NCBI GenBank assembly: GCA_963724195.1
Contig: CAVRTQ010000024.1
Span: 62,001 to 126,000 of the forward strand
DNA from: Solirubrobacter sp963724195
GTDB lineage: Bacteria > Actinomycetota > Thermoleophilia > Solirubrobacterales > Solirubrobacteraceae
Direction: 5' to 3'
DNA length: 64,000 nt
Shown here: piece after piece, positions 27,263-35,557 of the stretch
Numbering within the stretch: the first letter of the stretch is position 1
How the letters are laid out: each line of letters starts with the position of its first letter
The notes under the pieces: model-generated
Databases searched by the model: none
Told to the model about the DNA's origin: nothing
Seen by the model: only the letters and a program-made list of their open reading frames with translations
Translations under genes and position numbers: made by a program

Positions 27263-27375
27263 ACGTACGACGGGATGTCCTCGAGCAGCCGCGGCTCCCA
27301 GCCGAGGAGCGCGACCTCGCCGCGGTGATGCGCGAGTCGCTGAGCCGGCTCGAGGCGCTGGTCGCGGAGCCCTAA
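27263..27375 (+). pseudogene. Possible 3' remnant of a gene
   Basis: Between the SDR stop and the convergent response regulator, one frame reads VLEQPRLPAEERDLAAVMR, ESLSRLEALVAEP then a stop, with almost every codon ending in G or C as in real genes here. It has no plausible start and no matching upstream part, so it may be the tail of a deleted gene or a chance open frame. Confidence 0.25.
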
Positions 27376-27734
27376 GCCGCTTCGAGCAGCTCGCCGACCA
27401 GGCCGACGAGCTCGTTGCCGAAGAACGGCTTGGAGCGGAACGCGTCCCGGCCGGGCCGCAACCGCTCGAGCTGCTCCGGCTCCGGCTTGGTCCCGCTGAA
27501 CATCAGGACGGGCACGTCGCTGAGATCGCGCAGGCGCTCCAGCGTCTGCCAGCCGTCGAGCTCGGGCATCAGCACGTCGAGCACCACGAGATCCGGGCGG
27601 GCCTCGAAGAAGGTGCGCAGCCCTTGGCGACCGTTCTCGGCCGTGAGCACTTCGTGCCCAGCGCGCTCGAGCAGCATCCTGAGGGTGACCGCGAGGTCCG
27701 GCCGGTCATCCACCACGAGGATTCGGTGCGCCAT
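27372..27734 (-). CDS. Single-domain response regulator
   Basis: 120 residues comprising only a receiver domain: ILVVDD (acidic pair at 9-10), phosphorylatable Asp53 in LVVLDVLMPELDG, the conserved Thr/Ser in VLMFSGT and Lys in FRSKPFF. There is no output domain, so it would act by protein interaction or as a phosphate relay. No histidine kinase is adjacent. Confidence 0.85.
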   Translation of the reverse strand: MAHRILVVDDRPDLAVTLRMLLERAGHEVLTAENGRQGLRTFFEARPDLVVLDVLMPELDGWQTLERLRDLSDVPVLMFSGTKPEPEQLERLRPGRDAFRSKPFFGNELVGLVGELLEAA

Positions 27735-27810
27735 GCCCCTGATATTGGGACCGCACGGTCCGGGTGCAACTCGACATTGGTCCAGTCCCCGACGAATGGT
27801 GTATCCGGCA

Positions 27811-28083
27811 CTACGACTGGTAGTCGCGCACGCCGCGCGCCACCGGTCCGAGCTGGCGGTCCAGGCCCAAGCTCCCAACCGCCACCGCGACCAGCAGCAA
27901 CACGTACCCCGCGAGAGCGCCGACCGAGCGACTGAGGGCGAACAGCAGCACGAACGCGGCGAGCCACACCACGGCGCGCCACGGCATCGCGGACATCGAC
28001 CAGCGTCGGCGGCGCGGCTGTGGATCGAATTCGTCGGGCAGCCCCCACCCTGCTCCGGGATCGTCGACCAGACCAACGAACAT
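27811..28083 (-). CDS. Small membrane protein
   Basis: 90 residues from ATG 28083 (MFVGLVDDPGAGWGLPDEFD). A charged N-terminal half with PQPRRRRWSM precedes two hydrophobic segments: WRAVVWLAAFVLLFALSRSV and ALAGYVLLLVAVAVGSLGLD. No family recognised. Confidence 0.6.
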   Translation of the reverse strand: MFVGLVDDPGAGWGLPDEFDPQPRRRRWSMSAMPWRAVVWLAAFVLLFALSRSVGALAGYVLLLVAVAVGSLGLDRQLGPVARGVRDYQS

Positions 28084-28253
28084 GCCTTCCAGGCTACCGG
28101 TACCGGACGCCCGGCGACCGCTGGTCCGAATCCGTGTAACAGTCCGCACGCAGTATGCAAGTTGCCTACTGCCAAACGCTTGCTTCTGCGCAACCGTGAT
28201 CAGACCGACCAACTTTGCTGCAAGGTCCGTCCACCGCGTTACCGTTGCGATTG

Positions 28254-29849
28254 ATGACGGATCTGCTGCATCAGGACACGGGCGTGCACCTCGATCTCGA
28301 TGGTGGATCGCTCACGATCGCCGATGCCGTGCAGTTCGCCCGGCACGGCGGCCGCGCCACGTTGTCGACCGCGGCGACGCGCCGCGTCGAGGCGGCGCGA
28401 GCGCTCAAGGGAGACCTGATCGCCCGCGAGATTCCGATCTACGGCGTCACGACGGGCTTCGGCGACAGCGCCCACCGTCAGATCGCGCCGGAGAAGGCCG
28501 CCCAGCTGCAGCAGAACATGCTGCGCTTCCTGGGCGCCGGCACCGGGCAGATCGCCTCGCCCGAAGTGACCCGCCTGACCATGCTCTTCCGCGCCAACTG
28601 TCTGGCGAAGGGCAACTCGGGGGTGCGTCGCGAACTGATCGAGCAGTTGCTGACGCTGCTCAACCACGACATCCTGCCGCTCATCCCGGAGCGTGGCTCC
28701 TGTGGTGCGTCCGGTGATCTGGTCCCGCTCTCCTACGTCGGCCGCGCACTGGTCGGCGAGACCGAGGTGAGCTACGAAGGCGCGACCCGTGAAGCGTCCG
28801 ACGTGCTGGCCGAGATCGGCCTGGCGCCGCTCGAGCTGGAAGCCAAGGAAGGGCTCGCGCTCACCAACGGCACGTCGTTCATGTCCGGCTTCGCCGTCCT
28901 CGCCGCCAACGACGCCCGCGAGCTCGCGTTCGTCGTGGACCTGTGCACCGCGATGGCCTCGCAGGCGCTGCTCGGCAACCACGGCCACTTCAACGCCTTC
29001 CTGTTCGAGGCCAAGCCGCACCCGGGGATCATCCAGAGCGCGGCCAATGTCCGGATGCTGCTCGACGGCTCGGCGCTCACGCACGACGCCGAAGAGATCG
29101 TCCCGCTCGAAGGCGCCGGCTTCCGCGAGCTCACGCGCTCGGTCCAGGACAAGTACTCGATCCGCTGCGCGCCCCACATCGTCGGCGCGCTGCGCGACAC
29201 GCTCGAGTGGGTGGACCGCTGGATCGAGATCGAGATCAACTCGTCCGACGACAACCCGCTCTTCGACGTCGGCGCCGGCCGCGTCCAGAGCGGCGGCAAC
29301 TTCTACGGCAGCCACATGGCGCAGGGCATGGACGCGATGAAGATCGCGGTCGCCAACCTCTGCGACCTGATGGACCGCCAGCTGGAACTCGTGGTGGACG
29401 AGAAGTTCAACGTCGGCCTGACGCCCAACCTCATCCCCTACTTCGAGGACGACGACTTCGAGGCCGGTCTGCATCACGGCTTCAAAGGCATGCAGCTCTC
29501 GTGCTCGGCCCTGACGGCCGAGGCGTTGAAGCTGTGTAACCCGGCGAGCATTCACAGCCGCTCGACCGAGGCCCATAACCAGGACAAGGTCTCCATGGGG
29601 ACGATCAGCGCGCGCGACGCCCGCTCGATCGTGGAGATCGCCCAGCACATCGCCGCGATCCACCTGATCGCGCTCGCGCAGGCACTCGACCTGCGCGGCG
29701 TCGAGCAGGCCAGCCCGAAGGTCCGGGAGGCGCACGCGATCATCCGCGCGCGCGTCGCCCCGTTGGACCGCGACCGCCGCATGGACGGCGACATCGCGGC
29801 CGTCGTCGAGCTGATCCGGTCCGGCGAGCTGAGCAGCGTCCTGGCGTAG
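28254..29849 (+). CDS. Aromatic amino acid ammonia-lyase (HAL/PAL/TAL family), PAL-like selectivity residues
   Basis: 531 residues from ATG 28254; weak RBS. It removes ammonia from an aromatic amino acid to give an acrylate. The MIO cofactor triad is Ala152-Ser153-Gly154 in GSCGASGDLVPLSY, and the catalytic Tyr is Y63 in IYGVTTGFGD. At the position that sets substrate choice (Ser-His in HAL, His-Leu in TAL, Phe-Leu in PAL) this protein has F92-L93 (QQNMLRFLGAGTG), which favours phenylalanine. Other landmarks: LALTNGTSFM, SSDDNPLF and EAHNQDKVSMG. It is isolated from any hut genes; nearby aromatic-acid CoA ligases could use cinnamate. Phenylalanine preference is inference from two residues. 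Confidence 0.85.
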   Translation: MTDLLHQDTGVHLDLDGGSLTIADAVQFARHGGRATLSTAATRRVEAARALKGDLIAREIPIYGVTTGFGDSAHRQIAPEKAAQLQQNMLRFLGAGTGQIASPEVTRLTMLFRANCLAKGNSGVRRELIEQLLTLLNHDILPLIPERGSCGASGDLVPLSYVGRALVGETEVSYEGATREASDVLAEIGLAPLELEAKEGLALTNGTSFMSGFAVLAANDARELAFVVDLCTAMASQALLGNHGHFNAFLFEAKPHPGIIQSAANVRMLLDGSALTHDAEEIVPLEGAGFRELTRSVQDKYSIRCAPHIVGALRDTLEWVDRWIEIEINSSDDNPLFDVGAGRVQSGGNFYGSHMAQGMDAMKIAVANLCDLMDRQLELVVDEKFNVGLTPNLIPYFEDDDFEAGLHHGFKGMQLSCSALTAEALKLCNPASIHSRSTEAHNQDKVSMGTISARDARSIVEIAQHIAAIHLIALAQALDLRGVEQASPKVREAHAIIRARVAPLDRDRRMDGDIAAVVELIRSGELSSVLA

Positions 29850-29862
29850 GAGGGGTTGCACC

Positions 29863-29890
29863 GGGCGGCCCTCGTCTGGGAGGGTCGCCC
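29863..29890 (+). terminator. GC-rich hairpin after the ammonia-lyase gene
   Basis: GGGCGGCCCTC (29863-29873) pairs with GAGGGTCGCCC (29880-29890) around a six-base loop, with one G-U pair. It starts 13 bp after the lyase stop and ends just before the GTG of the next gene, so it would separate the two transcripts or act as an attenuator. Confidence 0.55.
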
Positions 29891-29891
29891 T

Positions 29892-31529
29892 GTGCGCTAT
29901 GCCGTTCTTGTCGTACTCGCCGGCCTCCTGTTGGCGAGCAGCGCAAGCGCCGCGCCGTTCACCGTCGGCGCCGGCTTCAAGCCGAGTGTGGCCGTCGACG
30001 CGGCGGGCACCGCGTACCTGGCCTGGTACGGGCCGGAGAGCGGGACGACGTCGCTGCAGTTCTGCCGCGTGCCGCGCGGCGCCACCGCGTGCGACCTGGC
30101 GCGGACGATTCCGGCGCCCGGCACCTCACTCAGCCGCCCCCACGTGTCGGTGAGCGGCGCGGTCGTACGGATCGTGCAGTACCGCTACAGCGTGCTCCCG
30201 CCGCAGGTGTTCATCTTCACGTCGGTCGACGGCGGCAACACCTTCGACGCCGGCCGCAGCGCCGGGCAGGCGCCGTTCGACGAGGCCGTGTTCGGTCCCG
30301 GCGACACGATCACGGGCGCGACGAACGCGTGGCAGAACGGCGGCGTGGTGCAGCAGCTGCCGCTCTCCGCCGGCTCGGCGGGTGCGAGCTGGGCCCAGCT
30401 GTTCGCGACCGACCATCTCTACAACGGCACGGTCGGGCTGACGCCGGCGTCGACGCTGCTGGCGATCTTCACCGCGGGCGTCGCGAACGCCTCCTACAAG
30501 CTCCACACCGGCGCCGGCGACCCGAACGACGCCGCGACCTGGGGGCCGGAGGTGGCGATGGGCTACGCCGACTATCCGCGGCTCGCGAGCGGCGCGCCGG
30601 GGCTCTTCGTGCTCGCCGGCGACGCGAGCGGCAACATGTTCGTGCGCCGCTGGAACGGCGCGGGCTTCGACGCGCCCGGTGACCATCGGGCCGGGCGACG
30701 CGAGCGAGTCGGACCTGTACGTGGACGCCGGCGGGCGCCTGCACGCCGTCTATCCGCGCCTCGACGTGCAGGGCTACCACCTGCAGCACTCGGTCTCCGA
30801 CGACGGCGTGACCTGGCAGTCCGGGAGCGCGCTCGTGCAGACGGACGACCAGGAGTCCGCGCCGCGCGTCGCCGCCGCCGCCGATCACGTCGGCGTCGCC
30901 GTGTGGTCCAGCCGCGGGCCGGCCGGCCGAGATCCGGGTCAACGCGATCGGGCCCGGCGCGCCCGCGTCCGCAGCAGCCGCCACCGCCTCCCCCACCCGC
31001 GGACCCGGTGCCGGAGTTCGCGAAGACCGTCGTCGTCACCCCGTCCGGCACGGTCCGCGTGCGGCTGAAGGGGAGCTCGCGCTTCGCCCCGCTCACCGGG
31101 CTCGACGACGTCCCGTTCGGAGCGACGATCGACACGCGGCGCGGCGCGGTCGTGCTGCGCGCGCGGACCCGACGCGGCGGCCCGATCGAGACCGTGCGCC
31201 TGTTCGACGGCATGTTCGCCATCAGCCAGAGCGGCAACGTCGTGAACTTCACGCTCAACGAGCCGCTCGCGAAGTGCCCGAAGCGCGCGAGCGCGGCCCA
31301 GAAGAAGGCGAAGTCGCGCAAGCTGTGGGGTGACGGCAAGGGCGCGTTCCGGACCAGCGGCCGCTACAGCGCGGCGACGGTCCGCGGCACGCGCTGGCTC
31401 GTCCAGGACACGTGCAAGGGCACGCTCACGCGCGTGACCCAGGGCAGCGTGTCCGTGCGCGACAAGGTCCGCGGACGCTCCATCGTGCTGCGCGCGGGTC
31501 GAAGCTATACGGCGCGTCCGCGACGGTAG
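29892..31529 (+). CDS. Secreted beta-propeller-like protein with unknown C-terminal domain
   Basis: Starts at GTG 29892 with a signal peptide (VRYAVLVVLAGLLLASSASA then APF). The body has recurrent sialidase/BNR-like strands: KPSVAVDAAGTAYLAWYG, FIFTSVDGGNTFD and HSVSDDGVTWQSGSALVQ. Frame breaks near 30680 and 30925 interrupt it, and a proline-rich linker follows. The C-terminal ~170 residues (EFAKTVVVTPSGTVRVRLKG, TVRLFDGMFAISQSGN, RGRSIVLRAGRSYTARPRR) resemble FecR-like stretches in exported actinobacterial proteins. Function unknown; probably surface or extracellular. Confidence 0.7.
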   Translation: MRYAVLVVLAGLLLASSASAAPFTVGAGFKPSVAVDAAGTAYLAWYGPESGTTSLQFCRVPRGATACDLARTIPAPGTSLSRPHVSVSGAVVRIVQYRYSVLPPQVFIFTSVDGGNTFDAGRSAGQAPFDEAVFGPGDTITGATNAWQNGGVVQQLPLSAGSAGASWAQLFATDHLYNGTVGLTPASTLLAIFTAGVANASYKLHTGAGDPNDAATWGPEVAMGYADYPRLASGAPGLFVLAGDASGNMFVRRWNGAGFDAPGDHRAGRRERVGPVRGRRRAPARRLSAPRRAGLPPAALGLRRRRDLAVRERARADGRPGVRAARRRRRRSRRRRRVVQPRAGRPRSGSTRSGPARPRPQQPPPPPPPADPVPEFAKTVVVTPSGTVRVRLKGSSRFAPLTGLDDVPFGATIDTRRGAVVLRARTRRGGPIETVRLFDGMFAISQSGNVVNFTLNEPLAKCPKRASAAQKKAKSRKLWGDGKGAFRTSGRYSAATVRGTRWLVQDTCKGTLTRVTQGSVSVRDKVRGRSIVLRAGRSYTARPRR

Positions 31530-31649
31530 CTACCTTGCGCGGCGTGCGGGTCGCGCTCATCGGGGCTCGCGCTCGCGCCTGGCCGCGCGATCGCGTGCTC
31601 GCCGAGGTGAGCGCCCCGGACGGCACCGCTGCGACCGAGCACCGGCCAC

Positions 31650-33039
31650 TTATCCCGTTGGGCGATGCGGTTGCGGCACGGCCTGCGTCCAGAGTGCGCC
31701 CGTCGTGGAAGGTTTGCGGCTGAGCAGCAGCGTCGGGACGAGCGCCAGCAGCGCGCCGGCGGCCGCCACCGCGAACGCGACGGTGTAGCCGGCCGCCTGC
31801 CCGTCGTGGGCGACCAGGATCGTCGCGGCGAGCTGCGCGCCGATCGCTGCGCCGGTGGTGCGCATGATCGTGTTCATCGCGCTCGTCACGCCGGTTTCGT
31901 GCGGCTCTGAGTGGTCGATCACGAGCGCCCCGATGGCCGCGAGCGCGAACGCCATGCCCGTGCCCATGATCGGCATCCAGAGCGCGAAGACCAGCTCCGT
32001 GCCGTGGAGCGTGGCCAGGCCGGCGAGGCTGAGCGCGCCGAGCGCCAGGCCGATCCGCAGCGGCAGCGTGCGGCCGTGACGGGTGCCGAGCCGGCCCGCG
32101 ATCGGGCCCGCCGCGATCATCGCGAGCGAGAACGGCAGCAGGATCAGACCCGCCTGGGTGGGCGTGAGCCCGAAGCCTGCTTGTGGTGATTGCAGGAAGC
32201 CCGGGACGAGCACGAAGAACGCCGTCATCGCGAACCCGATCAGGATCGTGCTGACGTTCGTCGCCGCCATCCCGGGGCGCGCGAGCGTCTGCAGGTCCAC
32301 GAGCGGGTCTTGTGTGCGCTCGCTCGATCTTCACCCACGCGATGGCCGCGGCGCTCGCGGTCGCGAGCAGGGCGACGGTCGTGGCCGCTCCGCCGGTGTC
32401 GCTCAGCGCGAGCAGCAGCGCAGCGAGCGTGACGGACAGCGCGGCGGCGCCCTTGTAGTCCGGCTTGGCCGGCGTCTTCGTGGCGGACTCCGGCACGAAC
32501 CGGATCACGAGCGCGGTGGCCGCGTAGACCGGGATCGCGCCGATCAGGAACAGCCAGTGCCGGTCCAGGTGCTCGACGATCACGCCGCTCAGCACCAGCC
32601 CCATGCCGCCGCCGATCCCGAACACGCTCGACACCGTCCCGATCGCGACCCCCACCTTCTCCGCCGGGAACTGGTCGCGGATGATCCCGAACGCGAGCGG
32701 GAAGATCGCCGCCCCCGCGCCCTGCATCGCCCGGAACCCGATCAGCACCTCGATGTTCGGCGCCGCCGCCGCACCCAGCGACGCGGTGGCGAAGATCGCG
32801 AGCGAGATCACCAGCATCCGCTTCTTCCCGTGCGCGTCCCCGAGCTTCCCGATGATCGGCGTCAGCACGCTGCTCGACACCAGAAAGCTCGTCACCAGCC
32901 ACGTCGTCCACGCCGGCGACGTGTGGAACTCACGCTCGAAGAACGGCAGCGCGGGCACCACCAGCGTCTGCATCAACGCGAACGTCACACCCGCGACGGT
33001 CAGCAGAGCGAGCGTGAGCTTGTAGTCGGCACGGGGCAC
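31650..33039 (-). CDS. MFS transporter (drug:H+ antiporter type)
   Basis: About 463 residues, GTG start at 33039. The N-terminal half has the motif-A-like GKLGDAHGKKRML after helix 2 and GFRAMQGAGAAIFPLAFGII, typical of DHA2-type exporters. After a frame break near 32323 the C-terminal half continues TRPLVDLQTLARPGMAATN with further helices (FAMTAFFVLVPGFLQSPQAG, LPFSLAMIAAGPIAGRLG). It probably exports a toxic compound. Upstream lies a 398-bp non-coding region with element 2. Confidence 0.82.
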
Positions 33040-33295
33040 GCCATTGAGATTGCCGCCCGGCGCCTGCCGCGACCATCGTGCACCCTGGTGAGGTCAGGTG
33101 CGGCCAGCCGCCGTGCTCCGTCGGTCCACCGCCGCAGCGCCCCGCGCCCCGCGCCCCGCGCCCCGGCGCGCCCGGCGCGCGCCGCGCGCTCGCGCCCGCG
33201 TGCCACGCGAGCGTCGTGTTTCGCGCCCTGCACGGGCAGTCGCTCGAACTCGTCGCGCCAGGCCTCGCCGCGCTCGGGTACGCTCCGTGGCCGGG

Positions 33296-33348
33296 CACGC
33301 GAGGTACGACTTTCACAACCACTGGTTGTGCAAGTGAACACTCGCGTG
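33296..33348. promoter_or_regulatory. Nested inverted repeat, element 2
   Basis: Outer arms CACGCGAG (33296-33303) and CTCGCGTG (33341-33348) enclose inner arms CACAACC (33314-33320) and GGTTGTG (33324-33330) around ACT; the inner dyad extends with one mismatch to about 12 bp per arm. It has the same plan as element 1 at 17472-17527, and its right half matches that element at 21 of 25 positions. It lies about 250 bp upstream of the MFS start. Confidence 0.6.
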
Positions 33349-33377
33349 GCGTGGAACCGTCCCTCGGCGTGAAACGA

Positions 33378-33400
33378 CGTGAACGCCAACGACGTTCACG
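33378..33400. repeat. Inverted repeat CGTGAACG / CGTTCACG
   Basis: Perfect 8-bp arms at 33378-33385 and 33393-33400 with a 7-bp spacer. It sits 38 bp beyond the VOC gene stop codon, so it may be its terminator or a binding site in the same non-coding region. Confidence 0.45.
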
Positions 33401-33437
33401 CAGTGCGGGGCACCCGCCTCATGTGCCCTAGCCCGCT

Positions 33438-34283
33438 CTACGCGGGCGGCGGCTTGAACTGGCTCGCGGTGAACGTCGCGCCGTGGGGGTCGCGGATCAC
33501 GGTGATGCGCTGCCACGGGATGTCGAACGGCTCGACCAGGACCTCACCGCCGAGATCGCGCGCGCGGGTGGCGGCCTCGTCGGCGTCGGCGACCGTGAAC
33601 GTGAGGTGCCAGCGCGGGCCGCCCTGGTCCATCGGTTCGAACCAGGCGACGGTGTCGGTGAAGCGCGGCGGCGCGCCGCCCGCGGCGTGGCGGGCGCGCA
33701 CGCCCGGGTCGATCGTCTCGAGGTAGTCGCCGTACTCGGGCACGACGACCGTGACCGAGCGGTCGCCGCCGATCTCCATCTCGTCGAACTCCCAGCCGAA
33801 GACCGCGCCGTAGAAGCGCTGCGCGCTGTCGGCGTCGTCGGTGATGAGGTTCGACCAGTTCCAGCTGCCGGGCGCGTTGACCACCTCGGCGCCGATGTGG
33901 GTGTTGGCCTGCCAGACGGCGAACGTCGCGCCTTCGGGGTCGGCGCACATCGCCATCCGCCCCGCGTCGAGCACGTCGTGCGGCTCGACGATCACGCGCC
34001 CGCCGGCGCCACGGACGCGCTCGGCCGCGGCGTCAGCGTCCTCGACGGCGATGTAGGTCGTCCAGCGGGCGTCCGGCAGTCCGTTGTCCCACGAGCCGAT
34101 CGCGGCGACGAGCCCACCGTCCACCTGAGCCTCGAAGTACGTCTCCGAGGACCCGGGCGGCATCTGGTCGGCCATCTCCCAGCCGAGCAGGCCGCTGTAG
34201 AACGCGACGGCCGAAGCAGCGTCCGGACGCGCGCTGTCGATCCAGCACGGCACTCCAGCGGGGTATCGATCTCGCTTGGGCAT
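33438..34283 (-). CDS. Two-domain VOC (glyoxalase/dioxygenase fold) protein
   Basis: 281 residues, two tandem VOC modules. Module 1: PCWIDSARPDAASAVAFYSG and LGWEM, then DARWTTYIAVEDADAAAERV and MAMCADPEGATFAVWQ. Module 2: WNWSNLITDDADSAQRFYGA and VFGWEFDEM, then PRWHLTFTVADADEAATRA and ITVIRDPHGATFTASQF. Proteins of this layout include antibiotic-binding and detoxification proteins and many of unknown role. Metal ligands are not complete enough to predict catalysis. Confidence 0.82.
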   Translation of the reverse strand: MPKRDRYPAGVPCWIDSARPDAASAVAFYSGLLGWEMADQMPPGSSETYFEAQVDGGLVAAIGSWDNGLPDARWTTYIAVEDADAAAERVRGAGGRVIVEPHDVLDAGRMAMCADPEGATFAVWQANTHIGAEVVNAPGSWNWSNLITDDADSAQRFYGAVFGWEFDEMEIGGDRSVTVVVPEYGDYLETIDPGVRARHAAGGAPPRFTDTVAWFEPMDQGGPRWHLTFTVADADEAATRARDLGGEVLVEPFDIPWQRITVIRDPHGATFTASQFKPPPA

Positions 34284-34321
34284 GGGTCAAGCCTAAGGTC
34301 GGTAGCGGTCAGGAACTGTCC

Positions 34322-35519
34322 TCAATCCGGCAGGTGCGGCATCGCGATCCCGGGGTCCTTGCCGACGAGCACGCCGCGCGTGATCGAGGCGCCGCCGAAG
34401 CGGTCGCGCACGCCGTCCACCGCGGCGTCCAGCTTCGCGGCCTTCGTCTCGTGGAGCGGGAGGACGAGCTGGACGGCGTCCGCGTCCTCGAGGTTCGTGA
34501 GGGAGAGCCCGAGCAGCGTCACGCCCTCGCGCTCGATCGTCGGCATCACGCTCGCGAGCAGCTCACGCGCGGCGGCGAGCAGTGGCCGGCTGTCAGCCGT
34601 GGGCTCCGCCAGCGTGTGCGAACGGGTCGCGCGGGAGAAGTCGTCGAAGCGCAAGCGCAGGATGATCGTTCGGCACATGCGGCGCGCGGCGCGCAGCCGG
34701 CGGCCGATCCGATCCACGAGCGCGACGAGCGTGGCGTCCAGCGCCGCGGGCGTCTTGGGGCCGCGGCGGCCCAGCGCGCGCTGGCCGCCGATGGACCGGC
34801 GACGGACGCCGGTCGTCACACGGCGCGCATCCCGCCCGTGCGCAAGCGCGTGCAGCTGATGCCCCGACGCCTTGCCGACCAGGCTGACCAGCATCTCCTG
34901 CGGCAGCTCGGCCACCTGCGCGACGGTCATGATCCCGCGGGCGTGCAGCTTGCCCGCGGTGACCTTGCCGACGCCCCACAGCGCCTCCACCGGCAACGGG
35001 TGCAGGAACTCGAGCTCCCCGTCCACCGGCACGACGAGCAGCCCGTCCGGTTTGGCCTGCGCGGAAGCGACCTTGGCCAGGAACTTCGTGCGCGCGACGC
35101 CGACCGTGATCGGCAGCCCGACTTTGTCGCGCACGCGCACGCGCAGCCGCTCGGCGATCTCCGCCGGCGAGCCGGCGATCCGCTCCATGCCCCGGACGTC
35201 GATGAACGCCTCGTCGATCGAGAGCCCTTCCACCAATGGCGAGGTGTCGTTGAAGATCTTGAACACGGCCTTGCTCGCCGTGCGTGTACGCCTCGAACCG
35301 CGGCTTGACGAAGATGAGCCCGGGACAGAGCTTCTTGGCCGTCCACCCGCCCATCCCGCCGGTGACCCCGAACGCCTTCGCCTCGTACGACGCGGCGGTC
35401 ACGACGCCGCCGCCCACCGCGATCGGCTTACCGAGCAGCCGCGGGTTGTCGCGCTGCTCGACCGACGCGAAGAACGAGTCGAGATCCGCGTGAAGAATGG
35501 TTCCGTCCGCACCATGCAC
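34322..35519 (-). CDS. dinB: DNA polymerase IV (Y family)
   Basis: About 399 residues, GTG at 35519. The catalytic palm begins ILHADLDSFFASVEQ (first Asp), continues GGGVVTAASYEAKAFGV, and after a frame break near 35283 resumes with KAVFKIFNDTSPLVEG, SIDEAFIDVRGME (Asp-Glu), GVARTKFLAKVASAQAKPDG, the helix-hairpin-helix VEALWGVGKVTAGKLH, and the little-finger domain. It carries out error-prone translesion synthesis. A consensus actinobacterial LexA site overlaps the start, so it should be induced by DNA damage. Confidence 0.87.
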
Positions 35520-35532
35520 GAACGTATGTTCG
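35519..35532. promoter_or_regulatory. LexA (SOS) box at dinB
   Basis: CGAACGTATGTTCG exactly fits the Gram-positive/actinobacterial SOS consensus CGAAC-N4-GTTCG. It touches the first base of the GTG start codon of dinB. If that start is right, LexA would block the start region itself, implying a leaderless or very short-leader transcript. Confidence 0.8.
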
Positions 35533-35557
35533 CATCATGGGCGGACGGATACGCATC

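Larger units (their letters stand above)
33040..33437. other. 398-bp gene-free region upstream of the MFS gene
   Basis: Contains a low-complexity stretch of GCGCCCC-type repeats (about 33137-33200), element 2 (33296-33348) and a further dyad (33378-33400). No coding frame with family resemblance. It is much longer than typical intergenic spaces here. Confidence 0.65.
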
